The notes: generated by a model from the sequence alone, not told the origin. Numbered from the stretch's first letter, positions 25,490-33,837 are shown. The stretch is DNA of 60,406 nt from Chthoniobacterales bacterium (GCA_014879535.1 JACSRX010000029.1:157476-217881), one strand, 5' to 3'. A program made the numbers and translations.

Positions 25490-26004
25490 CCGCCGTGGTC
25501 GTCGACCAAACCCAAAACGGTGTGGCGATGGAAAAGCACCAACCTGAAGAGCGTGTAGGGATGTTCCGCCAGCAGGTAGCGCCCACCCCGCTCGCTGAGC
25601 ATGCCATCCTCAAGCAGCGCGGAAAGCCGCGCCGTGACGAATGGCCGCTCGTTCATGAAAGCCTGCAGATCCTCCAGTGTCAGCCCGCGGGACCCTGCTG
25701 TGGCAACATGCCGGATGAGGCTGAGCGTCGGGCTGTCCGCCTCCAGCGCGGAATACGTCACGACATAGGCAAGGGTGAACGCAAGCACCCCGAGCGCCAC
25801 ATTGAGCCATTGAACCCAACTCAGCGGTGCAAAGCCCGCCTTTTGCAGGGTGAACGCTGCCAGCGGGGATATGGTCAGCGAGCCGGTGAAGAACAGCAGC
25901 AGCAGGGCGGATCTCTGCCGGCGGGGCACCGCAACCCGCCACCAGACCAGATGCGCCGCAAAGACCACTGACAGCAAAAACGCGATGGTCAGGAAAACAT
26001 TCAT
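25486..26004 (-). CDS. small membrane protein with winged-helix-like tail (first of a pair)
   Basis: A 172-residue protein, paralogue of the next gene. Hydrophobic helices at about 1-22, 30-52 and 62-85 are followed by a soluble C-terminal half with a winged-helix-like pattern (GLTLEDLQAFMNERP, then RLSALLEDGMLSERGGRYLL). It could sit at the membrane and present a winged helix to the cytoplasm for protein or DNA contact (inference). The ZnADH-like gene ends 7 bases upstream. No known family name was recognised, and no catalytic motif is visible. Confidence 0.7.
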   Translation of the reverse strand: MNVFLTIAFLLSVVFAAHLVWWRVAVPRRQRSALLLLFFTGSLTISPLAAFTLQKAGFAPLSWVQWLNVALGVLAFTLAYVVTYSALEADSPTLSLIRHVATAGSRGLTLEDLQAFMNERPFVTARLSALLEDGMLSERGGRYLLAEHPYTLFRLVLFHRHTVLGLVDDHGG

Positions 26005-26011
26005 TCCAGGC

Positions 26012-27061
26012 TCAGATTCCTGAGTTCTTTCTGATGGTCATGACCGCATGCACAACCTCCCCGGATCGCATTCTCTCGATGAGTCCGTTGGCATCATCCA
26101 GTCCGCCGCGGTGCGAAATGAACCCGCGCCAGTCGATGGCGGCGTCTGCAAGTTGACCCAGGATGCGAGGGATGTCCTCATGCGGTCGACTCTGCCCCCC
26201 CTCCGAGCCTGTCAGCATTCGTCCGAAGTGCAGCGGCAAGGTGTGGATGCTCACCCTCTGGTCGCTCGGCATCACCCCGAAAAGGACACACCGCCCTCCG
26301 CGCAGCTTCGCCAAGTCGTAGGCCGTCTCGATGACTTTCGGATTCCCCGTTCCGTCGATCGTCACATCGGCCAAGCCGCCCAGGATTTCCCGGACACGTT
26401 CGCCCGCCTGCTCGCGCCCCGCATGGATGGCGTGCGTCGCCCCGTAGTCGGCTGCCTTGGCAAGTTTGTGGTCGTGGAGGTCCACGGCGATGATGGGATT
26501 CGCCCCTGCCAGTTTGGCACCGAGAACCACCCCGAGGCCGATGCCGCCCACGCCGAAAATGACGACGGATTCGCCGGCACGGACACGTGCGTCGTTGTTG
26601 ATGATGCCAAAGCCCGTCGTGAGCGTGTCGGCCAAGAGGCAGCACAGCTCGAAGTCCGTCTCGGGAGGAACTTTGGTCAGCCGGTTCTCCGAAATGACGG
26701 CAAAGCGTTGGAACGTCGTGATGGGTCCGGCATTCACATCGCGACCATCCCATTTGTAAACGGCTCCGCCGCCGTCGATCCCGGCCCCCGGCCGCCAATG
26801 GCACACGACACGGTCGCCCGCTTCCACTTGGGTGACCTCCGGCCCAACCTCAAGCACCACGGCGCCCGCCTCATGCCCGAGAAGGTGAGGCAGGAACCTG
26901 TCAGGCCCCTTCACGCCGTCGATCTCGCCGATCTGCGATCCGCAGATGCGGGAGGCATGGATTTCCACAAGCACCTGTCCGCGCTTCAGCGCGGGAACAT
27001 CCACCTCGTCCACGACGAGCGGGTGACGCTGCTCCACCAGGATGGCGGCGGGTGTTTTCAT
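26012..27061 (-). CDS. zinc-type alcohol/sugar dehydrogenase (MDR superfamily)
   Basis: A 349-residue medium-chain dehydrogenase. The catalytic zinc site is marked by ICGSQ (Cys, about 40) and LGHEAGAVV (His-Glu, about 62); the NAD-binding fold shows GVGGIGLGVV (about 176) with an Asp (AVDLHDHKL) that favours NAD. The four-cysteine structural zinc loop normally found around residues 95-110 is missing (CHWRPGAGIDGGG). It overlaps the following methyltransferase by 4 bases. It probably oxidises or reduces a sugar intermediate or a nucleotide sugar made by the cassette. Confidence 0.85.
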   Translation of the reverse strand: MKTPAAILVEQRHPLVVDEVDVPALKRGQVLVEIHASRICGSQIGEIDGVKGPDRFLPHLLGHEAGAVVLEVGPEVTQVEAGDRVVCHWRPGAGIDGGGAVYKWDGRDVNAGPITTFQRFAVISENRLTKVPPETDFELCCLLADTLTTGFGIINNDARVRAGESVVIFGVGGIGLGVVLGAKLAGANPIIAVDLHDHKLAKAADYGATHAIHAGREQAGERVREILGGLADVTIDGTGNPKVIETAYDLAKLRGGRCVLFGVMPSDQRVSIHTLPLHFGRMLTGSEGGQSRPHEDIPRILGQLADAAIDWRGFISHRGGLDDANGLIERMRSGEVVHAVMTIRKNSGI

Positions 27062-27726
27062 TCGAAATAAATGAAGCTGTGGTCACCGGTGTAGCCCGTC
27101 TTGTCGAACCACCATTCCCATTCGTCCGGCGCGAAAAATGCGCGGCACGTCAGCTGCCAGTAGAGCAGGTTGGCCTTCTCCGATTCGTTGCGCCAGCTCT
27201 CGACGCACAGGTAGCGGTGCTTCCTGCCCACACGCATCATCTCCCGCAACGCGGCATCCAACTCGAAGCACGGCAGGTTGTGCATCGTGTTGATGGAAAA
27301 CACGAAGTCGAACTCCCCATCCTTGAACGGCAACTCGTGCGCCCGACCTTCGACAAGCCGGCCTTTCACCTCGGGCTTGGCATGATCCAGGGCATAGCGG
27401 CTGACATCCAACCCCGTCACCTCGATCCCCGGCACGGCCTGCGTCAAATCGTAGAGCAGGAAACCCTTCCCGCAGCCGATATCGAGCACCTTGTCGCCGG
27501 GCTTGAGGCCGTAATGTTCCGCCATGAGGTCGGCCACCTTGCGCCAGCGCCCGTCGTAATTCATGCCGCCATAACCGGTGCGCCGGTCGCCATCCCAGTA
27601 ATCCACTCCCCACCCCAGAGCCAACTCGGCCGCCTTCGCCTTGGGGAACTCGGGATCGTTGACCCGCGCAAGGTAATCGCGCGCGGTCGCCTTGTGCAGG
27701 GGGGCGATGAAATCAACGTAGGCCAT
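27058..27726 (-). CDS. class I SAM-dependent methyltransferase
   Basis: A 222-residue methyltransferase. VLDIGCGKGFLLYDL (motif I, about 78-92), TGLDVSRYALDHA (motif II) and FDFVFSINTMHNLP (about 145) are visible. The N-terminal region (MAYVDFIAPLHKATARDYL) is a helical extension seen in sugar methyltransferases of glycan loci. The ATG at 27726 lies 2 bases after the transketolase C-subunit stop; an open extension upstream lies over that gene and shows no similarity. It overlaps the dehydrogenase by 4 bases. Target unknown, likely a sugar hydroxyl or a branch carbon. Confidence 0.85.
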   Translation of the reverse strand: MAYVDFIAPLHKATARDYLARVNDPEFPKAKAAELALGWGVDYWDGDRRTGYGGMNYDGRWRKVADLMAEHYGLKPGDKVLDIGCGKGFLLYDLTQAVPGIEVTGLDVSRYALDHAKPEVKGRLVEGRAHELPFKDGEFDFVFSINTMHNLPCFELDAALREMMRVGRKHRYLCVESWRNESEKANLLYWQLTCRAFFAPDEWEWWFDKTGYTGDHSFIYFE

Positions 27727-27728
27727 GG

Positions 27729-28655
27729 TCAAACTTGGAGCGACCGCTCGATCGAGGCGGCCATGGTTTCCGCATCCAGGCCGGCCCAAGCCCGCGCCGA
27801 CAGCTGGTGCGTGGTCTGGTGCAGAAACTCGTCGGGTGTCCCGAAAGTGAGCAGGCGCGCCTTGGCTCCCCGCCCTTCGCGTGCCAGCCATTCGGCGGCA
27901 GCCGTTCCCAATCCCCCCAGCACCGAATGCTCCTCCGCCGTGGCAACCAGATCCGCCCCCGCAAAAACCTCGCGGAGCAAAGCTTCATCAAGCGGCTTGA
28001 GCGAGCCCATGCTGGCAACACCGGTGGAAATGCCCCGCGATTCCAGGATGTCCGACGCCTGCATGGCAACAGGAAGCATGTTGCCCAATGCCAGGATCCA
28101 CACCCGGCCTCCTTCGCGGACCCGCAAAGCCCTTCCCATTTGGAAATCCACGGGGTTCTGATGCACGACCGGCTCACCCTTCTTGCCGATGCGCAGATAA
28201 ACCGGCCCCTCGTAATCGAGCGCCGCGGAAATTGCGGAGCGCAACTCGACGGCATCGCCGGGGGCGAGCACCGCAAGTCCCGGGATCAGGCGCAGCATGC
28301 CCATGTCCTCCACCGAGTGGTGCGTGGCTCCGAGCGACGCATAAGACAAACCCGCCCCGGTGCCGACAAGGAGCACGCGTTGATGATGGTAGCCGAGATC
28401 GAGCCGTATCTGTTCGATCACGCGGTATGTCAGGAAGGAGGCGATGGTGTAGCAGACCGGACGCAGTCCGCAGGCGGCCATGCCGGCCGCAACGCCGATC
28501 ATCCCCGCCTCGGCGACACCGCAATTGAAGAAACGGCCGGGCGCGATCTCCTTGAACTTGTCGAAGAGACGGTTGCCGATGTCGCCGGAGAGCAGCACAA
28601 GGTCGTCGCGTTCCGCGGCGAGCTTCGTGATTTCGGCGGCAAAGGCGTTGCGCAT
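27729..28655 (-). CDS. transketolase C-terminal subunit (split transketolase)
   Basis: A 308-residue protein equal to the Pyr and C-terminal domains of transketolase. CGVAEAGMIGVAAGMA (with the catalytic Glu for ThDP activation, about 50), GLSYASLGATHHSVEDMGMLR (conserved His, about 110-120) and the C-terminal domain are complete. It pairs with the N-terminal subunit encoded 3 bases upstream to form one ThDP enzyme. Split transketolases in sugar clusters move two-carbon ketol units and may build or trim an unusual sugar rather than serve the pentose phosphate pathway. Confidence 0.9.
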   Translation of the reverse strand: MRNAFAAEITKLAAERDDLVLLSGDIGNRLFDKFKEIAPGRFFNCGVAEAGMIGVAAGMAACGLRPVCYTIASFLTYRVIEQIRLDLGYHHQRVLLVGTGAGLSYASLGATHHSVEDMGMLRLIPGLAVLAPGDAVELRSAISAALDYEGPVYLRIGKKGEPVVHQNPVDFQMGRALRVREGGRVWILALGNMLPVAMQASDILESRGISTGVASMGSLKPLDEALLREVFAGADLVATAEEHSVLGGLGTAAAEWLAREGRGAKARLLTFGTPDEFLHQTTHQLSARAWAGLDAETMAASIERSLQV

Positions 28656-28658
28656 CGC

Positions 28659-29483
28659 TTACTCCAATCCGAGTTCGACACGGGCGGCAACCAGTTCCTC
28701 GGCCGTCGGGATCCGGTAATGCCAGTTGTTGTCATCCTCCATGAACGAGACGCCGCGTCCTTTGACCGTGTGCGCGACGATCGCAAGCGGCTTCTCCCTC
28801 CCCGGTATCTCCGCACACGCCAAAGCCGCGCGGATTTCCGCATGATCATGGCCGTCCACCTCGTAGCTCTCCCAGCCGAAGGATTCCCACTTCTCCCGCA
28901 GCGGATCGAGGGCCATCACCTCATTGCTGCGTCCCGTGGCCTGCCATTTGTTGTAGTCCACCATGACCGTGAGGGAGCCCAGCTTCTGCGCCGCGGCGAA
29001 CAGCGCCGCCTCCCAGACGCTCCCTTCGTTGCACTCACCGTCACTCAGGATGACCAAGGTGCGGTAATCGCGTTTCTGCACACGCGCCGCGAGGGCACAG
29101 CCCACACCGACCGCCAAACCGTGCCCGAGCGAGCCCGTGGCCCATTCCACGCCGGGCGCACAGCCGGGCGCGGGTTGCTCGGCGAGGGCGGCACCGTCAT
29201 GGCCGTATTCTTCGAGAAGATGCCGCGGGAAAAACCCACGGGCGCAGAGCGCGGTGTAGAGTGCCGGTGCGGCATGACCCTTGCTCAGCACAAGGCGATC
29301 ACGGTCGGGATTGCCGGGGTCGGCAGGATCGGTGCGCAGGAAACCCCAGTAAGCCGCAACCAGCAGGTCGATGCACGACAACGAAGACCCGAGATGCGGA
29401 GTCTTGGCGCGGTGGGACAGGCCGATGACTTCGCCCCGCAATCCCGCGGCGATGCGTTCCAGTTGATCGTTCGAGAAACTCAC
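28659..29483 (-). CDS. transketolase N-terminal subunit (split transketolase)
   Basis: A 274-residue protein with the ThDP-binding PP domain: GHAAPALYTAL (about 75), ATGSLGHGLAVG (about 115) and the ThDP motif SDGECNEGSVWEA followed by DYNKWQATG (about 145-185). The first residue of the usual GDG is Ser, as in other split subunits. Its start overlaps the upstream nucleotidyltransferase-kinase gene by 4 bases. No other transketolase gene is in the window, so whether this one also serves central metabolism is unknown. Confidence 0.9.
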   Translation of the reverse strand: MSFSNDQLERIAAGLRGEVIGLSHRAKTPHLGSSLSCIDLLVAAYWGFLRTDPADPGNPDRDRLVLSKGHAAPALYTALCARGFFPRHLLEEYGHDGAALAEQPAPGCAPGVEWATGSLGHGLAVGVGCALAARVQKRDYRTLVILSDGECNEGSVWEAALFAAAQKLGSLTVMVDYNKWQATGRSNEVMALDPLREKWESFGWESYEVDGHDHAEIRAALACAEIPGREKPLAIVAHTVKGRGVSFMEDDNNWHYRIPTAEELVAARVELGLE

Positions 29484-31027
29484 GCGCTGTCGCGGTTGAG
29501 CAGGGCCATGCCGCTTTTCAGCAGGACGGACTTCGAGATCGGCTCCCGGTTGCCGACAATTTTGACCGCCTGCGCACCGGCCAACTGTCCGAGGAACGTG
29601 GTCACATCCACCGGCAAGCCTTGCGCGGCGGCTAATGCCATGATCGAGAAGAACGCATCCCCCGCCCCGATGGTGTCCGTGACATCATCACCCAACGGCG
29701 GACACGCCGCGGTTCCGCCGTCGGAAGTGACTCCGATCGTCTTGACCGCGCCCCGCGTGAGCCATCCGGCACGGGCATTGAGATACGCGCGCAGTTTGCC
29801 GAGTTCTGCCGCGTAATCCACGTGGCGGTGACCGGACGACAGCAGCAGTTCCTGCTCATCGAGCGAGAAAACATCGGCGCGGCGGTATTGCCGGGAAATG
29901 GTGTTGAAGCCGTGATTGTTCGAATTGGTCTGGCAGTTGAGCGCAAGGAAAGGCGCCCGGTCCTGAAGCAGGTCACGCACCGCGGACTGCATGAGACCGT
30001 GGCCGAAATCGGCCAGCACGACGATGTCACAGGCTTTCATCTCCTCCTTGAGACGATCCAGCACACGGGCGACCGTCTCCGTGGATGGAGGATCCGGATG
30101 AATGAAGTTCACCGAGAAAAGTTTGCTCAGGTCCTTGCCCTCGCTCACCGGTTCGACGAAGCGTTGCTTGATGATCGAGACGAACCCCTCATCGCGCACC
30201 ATGGCGTCGTCTTCCTCCGGAAGATGGAGCCGCAGGGTGGGCTCCAACCACCCCTCCGTGCCGACCAGCGAGACGAGCCGCACCTTGGAAGTGAACTGCT
30301 TGATGTGCCGGTAAACCGCCAGCGCCCCGCCAGCCTGCGCCTCCTCCTCCAGATAGCGCCCGGAAATGATGCGGTTTTTTGACGTCAGTCCCTGGACTTT
30401 GACGAACGTGTATTTGTCGAAAATCGTGTCACCGACCACCAGAACCCGCAGATCCGAAAATCGCCCGACGACTTCCGCCAGTTCCGCCGGTGTGATGCGC
30501 CCCGCAAGCTCCCTGCAGAACGCCGTGACGTCCGGATTCGCCATTTCGAAATTGCGGTTGATCAGGCGGGTCGAGCTGAAAACGATGTCGCCGATGTAGC
30601 GGACATCCCCGCCGAACTTTCGCACCGTCGCCACGTCGTCGTGGATGTTGCCGGTCACGTCGTTGGCCGCATCGGCGTATTCCGTGCCCTTGCAGTAGAT
30701 GTCGGGCTGCACAGCCTCGATGGCCTCCACGGCCGCGGCGTGCGGCACGAGCACCACATGATCCACGAACTCCAACGCCGCAAGCGTGCGGACCCGGAGG
30801 GCGTCGTTGAAAAACGGTCGCCCGGGCCCCTTGTTGACGTGCTTCTCGTCCGTCACCGTGACCACGAGCACATCGCCCAGCTTCCGGGCCTGCTCGAGGT
30901 GCACGATGTGTCCGGGATGCACGAGGTCGAATGTGCCATGGCACTGCACGAGGCGCTTTCCTCCGGCGCGAAGACACCCGAAGAACTCCCGCGCCTCCGC
31001 GAAGGGGATGATTTTGTCTGCAGCCAT
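29480..31027 (-). CDS. nucleotidyltransferase-PfkB kinase fusion, HldE-like with reversed domain order
   Basis: A 515-residue two-domain protein. Residues about 20-150 are a cytidylyl/adenylyltransferase domain (CHGTFDLVHPGHI, then IYCKGTEY and the STRLINRNF end). Residues about 190-510 are a PfkB-type sugar kinase (GDTIFDKYTFVK, EEEAQAGGALAVY, and the catalytic DTIGAGDAFF at about 450). E. coli HldE has the same two activities in the opposite order, kinase first. So it probably phosphorylates a sugar or sugar phosphate at C1 and activates it as an NDP- or ADP-sugar. The ATG at 31027 overlaps the upstream SDR stop by one base (TGATG). Confidence 0.86.
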   Translation of the reverse strand: MAADKIIPFAEAREFFGCLRAGGKRLVQCHGTFDLVHPGHIVHLEQARKLGDVLVVTVTDEKHVNKGPGRPFFNDALRVRTLAALEFVDHVVLVPHAAAVEAIEAVQPDIYCKGTEYADAANDVTGNIHDDVATVRKFGGDVRYIGDIVFSSTRLINRNFEMANPDVTAFCRELAGRITPAELAEVVGRFSDLRVLVVGDTIFDKYTFVKVQGLTSKNRIISGRYLEEEAQAGGALAVYRHIKQFTSKVRLVSLVGTEGWLEPTLRLHLPEEDDAMVRDEGFVSIIKQRFVEPVSEGKDLSKLFSVNFIHPDPPSTETVARVLDRLKEEMKACDIVVLADFGHGLMQSAVRDLLQDRAPFLALNCQTNSNNHGFNTISRQYRRADVFSLDEQELLLSSGHRHVDYAAELGKLRAYLNARAGWLTRGAVKTIGVTSDGGTAACPPLGDDVTDTIGAGDAFFSIMALAAAQGLPVDVTTFLGQLAGAQAVKIVGNREPISKSVLLKSGMALLNRDSA

Positions 31028-32061
31028 CAGCGCGCGAGAAAGGCATGACACCCGGCGTCGCGGCCGAGCTTCATGAACTTCATGTTGTAGTGCTCCGGGG
31101 CGTCGATGTCGGGAAACTGCCCCCCCTCCAGGGCTTTCCGAAGATTCGCAACCTCCTGCCGGATGCTGCTGACCGGCATGTAGCCGAGGTCTTGCAGGAT
31201 CCGATCCGAGGAAATGTGGTAGTCACGGTGGTCGGTTGTGTCGGTGACCTTGATCTCGACATTGAGGTCCGCAAGCTCGCGCTGGATGATGCGCGCAATT
31301 TCAATGACTTGGTGGTTCTCGAAGCCGAAGTTGAACGTGCGACCGTTGATTTTCGCCGGATCCGCATCGACCAGCAACCCGTAGAGGTTGACCATGTCCG
31401 TCATTCCGACATTCGGACGCCGCTGCGCACCGCCATGCACCGTGATGACGCGCTTGCGGAGGGCGTCCGCCGTCAGCTTGTTCACCGTGAGGTCGAAGCG
31501 CTGACGGGGCGAGTAGCCGCAGATGGTGGCCGGCCGCACGTTGACCGCGCAGAAGTCCGGGCCGGCAGCGGCGAGGACCAGCCATTCGGAGAGCGCCTTG
31601 TATTTCGAGTAGTAGGTCAGGGGCTCGGGCTCGAGCTGCTCGTTGATTTCCGATTCCGTGCGGGCGCCGAACACACTGCTGGACGAGGCGTTGATGAATC
31701 TCCCCACCCCGGCCTCGCGCGCCAGAGCCAGAAGCATCCCGATGGCATCGAAATTCACCTGCCGCGTGAGAACCTCGTCGATGTCGCCGGTCGGATCGTT
31801 GGAGATCGCCGCCAGATGGATGATGGTGTCGCGTCCCTTGAGCGCATCCCGGAGCACCGCCTCGTGCCGCAAGTCGCCATGGACGAGTGAAAAGCGCTTT
31901 TCCCACTCCGGCCAATCGGGCGAAGCCTTGAGCGCCTCAAGACCGGCACCGGTGTAGAGCATGAGGTCGAGCACACGGACATCGTGCCCCAGGGAAAGAA
32001 GGTGCGGAACAAGCCGGCTTCCGACATAGCCGAAGCCACCGGTGACAAGAATGCGTTTCAT
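31027..32061 (-). CDS. NAD-dependent epimerase/dehydratase (extended SDR)
   Basis: A 344-residue extended SDR. TGGFGYVGSRL at the N-terminus binds NAD(P), HLAAISNDPTGD (about 83-94) covers the conserved core, SSSSVFG (about 125) the catalytic Ser, and YSKYK (about 150) the Tyr-Lys pair. The C-terminal part with HGGAQRRPNVGMTDMV is the substrate-binding region typical of nucleotide-sugar epimerases. It lies between the other SDR (4-base gap) and the kinase-nucleotidyltransferase fusion, so it may act on the activated sugar that enzyme makes. Confidence 0.85.
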   Translation of the reverse strand: MKRILVTGGFGYVGSRLVPHLLSLGHDVRVLDLMLYTGAGLEALKASPDWPEWEKRFSLVHGDLRHEAVLRDALKGRDTIIHLAAISNDPTGDIDEVLTRQVNFDAIGMLLALAREAGVGRFINASSSSVFGARTESEINEQLEPEPLTYYSKYKALSEWLVLAAAGPDFCAVNVRPATICGYSPRQRFDLTVNKLTADALRKRVITVHGGAQRRPNVGMTDMVNLYGLLVDADPAKINGRTFNFGFENHQVIEIARIIQRELADLNVEIKVTDTTDHRDYHISSDRILQDLGYMPVSSIRQEVANLRKALEGGQFPDIDAPEHYNMKFMKLGRDAGCHAFLAR

Positions 32062-32065
32062 AAAA

Positions 32066-33070
32066 TCAAGGTTTGTGGACGTAGTTCATGGGCTGCGCAC
32101 GCAGCACCTCGAGGTTGTCGGAAACCCACTTGTGGGTGTCGGCGATCCCTTCCTCGAGCGAAATGCGGTCCTTCCAACCCAGTTTGGTCCGTGCAAGGGC
32201 GCTGTCGAGAAGATAGGCGGAATCCTTGCCGGGCCGGTCAGCCACGATCTCCGCGAAATCCTCGAAGGCCACGCCGGCTTGGCCGCACATCGTCGCCACA
32301 AGGTCGCGGATGGAGATGGTCCGCGTGGTGGAAAGATGGAACACATCGCCCGGATTCCCCTCCAGCACGGCACGGAGCGTGCCGTCAGAAACATCGTCGA
32401 TGTGGATGAAGGAACGCACGGAGTGCCCCCCGCCGTGAAGCTGGAGTTTCTGCCCCAAAGCCAGGAATAGCAGCGTGCGCGGGACAATGCGGTAGAGTTG
32501 CTGCCCGGGACCGAAGACATTGGCGGCACGCGTGAAGACAACCGGAAAGCCGTAATTCTTGAGGAATGTTAGGAGATGCAGATCGCACGCGGCCCGCGAG
32601 GCGGCATAGGGCGTGCTGGGGTTGAAAGGTGCATCCTCCCTCACATCACCGGAGCAACTTCCGTAAACCTCGGGAGTCGAAACATGGACGTATTTCTTCA
32701 GCCCGGAAATTTTGCGCAATCCGTCATGCAGGCGCACGTTGGCCACCACGTTGGTTTGATACCAGTGCTCGGGGTGCTCCCAACTCTCCGCTACCATGCT
32801 CTGTGCGGCGAAATTCACAACGTAGGGCGCCCCGAATCCCGCAACGGCCCCGGCGATCTCCCCGGTGTGGTGATTGAGATCCAAACGGGCGAAGCGGAAC
32901 CTCTCCAATTCCTCCGCTTTGCATTGCCAGCGATACGGCAGGAAAACCGGATCTGCCTCCTCGGAACGGCTGATTCCGAGCACCTCCCACCCCTCGCGCA
33001 AGCAATGGGAAACGAAGCTTGCACCGGAGAAGGAGTTGCTGCCGATGACGACGATGCGATGACTGTTCAT
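32066..33070 (-). CDS. nucleotide-sugar dehydratase/epimerase-like SDR with Arg in the YxxxK site
   Basis: A 334-residue extended SDR of the GDP-mannose 4,6-dehydratase/RmlB type. GSNSFSGASFV is a variant glycine motif at the N-terminus, NFAAQSMVAESW (about 83-94) and VSTPEVYGS (about 120) follow, and the catalytic Tyr segment is PYAASRAACD, where the usual YxxxK Lys is Arg. ANVFGPGQQLYRIVP is the later family motif. The ATG at 33070 overlaps the preceding unknown gene by 4 bases. Arg at the Lys site may lower or alter activity, so it could be a divergent or assisting member. Confidence 0.8.
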   Translation of the reverse strand: MNSHRIVVIGSNSFSGASFVSHCLREGWEVLGISRSEEADPVFLPYRWQCKAEELERFRFARLDLNHHTGEIAGAVAGFGAPYVVNFAAQSMVAESWEHPEHWYQTNVVANVRLHDGLRKISGLKKYVHVSTPEVYGSCSGDVREDAPFNPSTPYAASRAACDLHLLTFLKNYGFPVVFTRAANVFGPGQQLYRIVPRTLLFLALGQKLQLHGGGHSVRSFIHIDDVSDGTLRAVLEGNPGDVFHLSTTRTISIRDLVATMCGQAGVAFEDFAEIVADRPGKDSAYLLDSALARTKLGWKDRISLEEGIADTHKWVSDNLEVLRAQPMNYVHKP

Positions 33071-33837
33071 GGATTTTCTGGAAAAGAGGCGACCGGGGAT
33101 GGAACGGTGTTTGCGGCTGGAGTGGACTGAAACCGTCCGCGCTCCAAGCGGACAAGCCTCATCCAAAGCTCCTCGATTCGATTCCGATAGGCTCCCGAGT
33201 TCCTCTGCCAACTGACGCCCACGGCAGCCTCGAAATGCCGGCGCTCGGTCTCCGAAAGACCCCCGGCCGCCGTCGCCACGGGGGGGGATGCCCCATGCAC
33301 CGGTGACCCGATCTTGAGGAGTTTGTCGATGTGCCGAGTGCGGTCCTGCGCCGCTTCCTGCAATATCTCCGCCATGACTGCGGCAGTGCCGAAGATCTCC
33401 TTGTCATCGAGGCCGGATTTCTCCCGCTCCTCGCGGAAACGCGACGCCAACCCCGCCAACATCTCCGGAGTGCAACCCGATTCTCCCGGTTCGAGCGGTG
33501 CCAGGATCGGGTCGATACAGGGAAGCAACGCAGCGGAGGGGGCTTCGCCCGGAAGCGTGCGCGGTGCTGAGCGTTGCTCGTGCAGATACCAGGCGAAAGC
33601 GAGTGCACCGATCACGAGCAAACCAAGCACCCACAGCCAAGCAACATGGCTCCTGTCTGCCTCCGCCCCCCGGCGATCGGGGAGCGCCGTGGCATGTTTG
33701 AACGACGAACCGCCACGGCGCCGTCGGCGACGGGCGGAGCCGCCGGCATCCGCCCCCACCTCCGGCACGCTGCGCGAGCGACGACGCATTCCCGTCGGGT
33801 TGTTCTGCGGCACAGAACCTGGATCGTCAAAAATCAT
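33067..33837 (-). CDS. unrecognised membrane protein with Arg-rich N-terminus
   Basis: A 256-residue protein that matches no family I know. Residues 1-60 are cytoplasmic-like and very basic (RRRRRRGG near 36-43). One membrane helix lies at about 66-84 (WLWVLGLLVIGALAFAW). The rest is a mostly helical outer part with a Pro-rich end. It is the first gene after the antiterminator and is translationally coupled to the following SDR by a 4-base overlap. The single helix and basic tail could mean a scaffold or regulator of the glycan machinery (inference). Confidence 0.6.
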   Translation of the reverse strand: MIFDDPGSVPQNNPTGMRRRSRSVPEVGADAGGSARRRRRRGGSSFKHATALPDRRGAEADRSHVAWLWVLGLLVIGALAFAWYLHEQRSAPRTLPGEAPSAALLPCIDPILAPLEPGESGCTPEMLAGLASRFREEREKSGLDDKEIFGTAAVMAEILQEAAQDRTRHIDKLLKIGSPVHGASPPVATAAGGLSETERRHFEAAVGVSWQRNSGAYRNRIEELWMRLVRLERGRFQSTPAANTVPSPVASFPENP

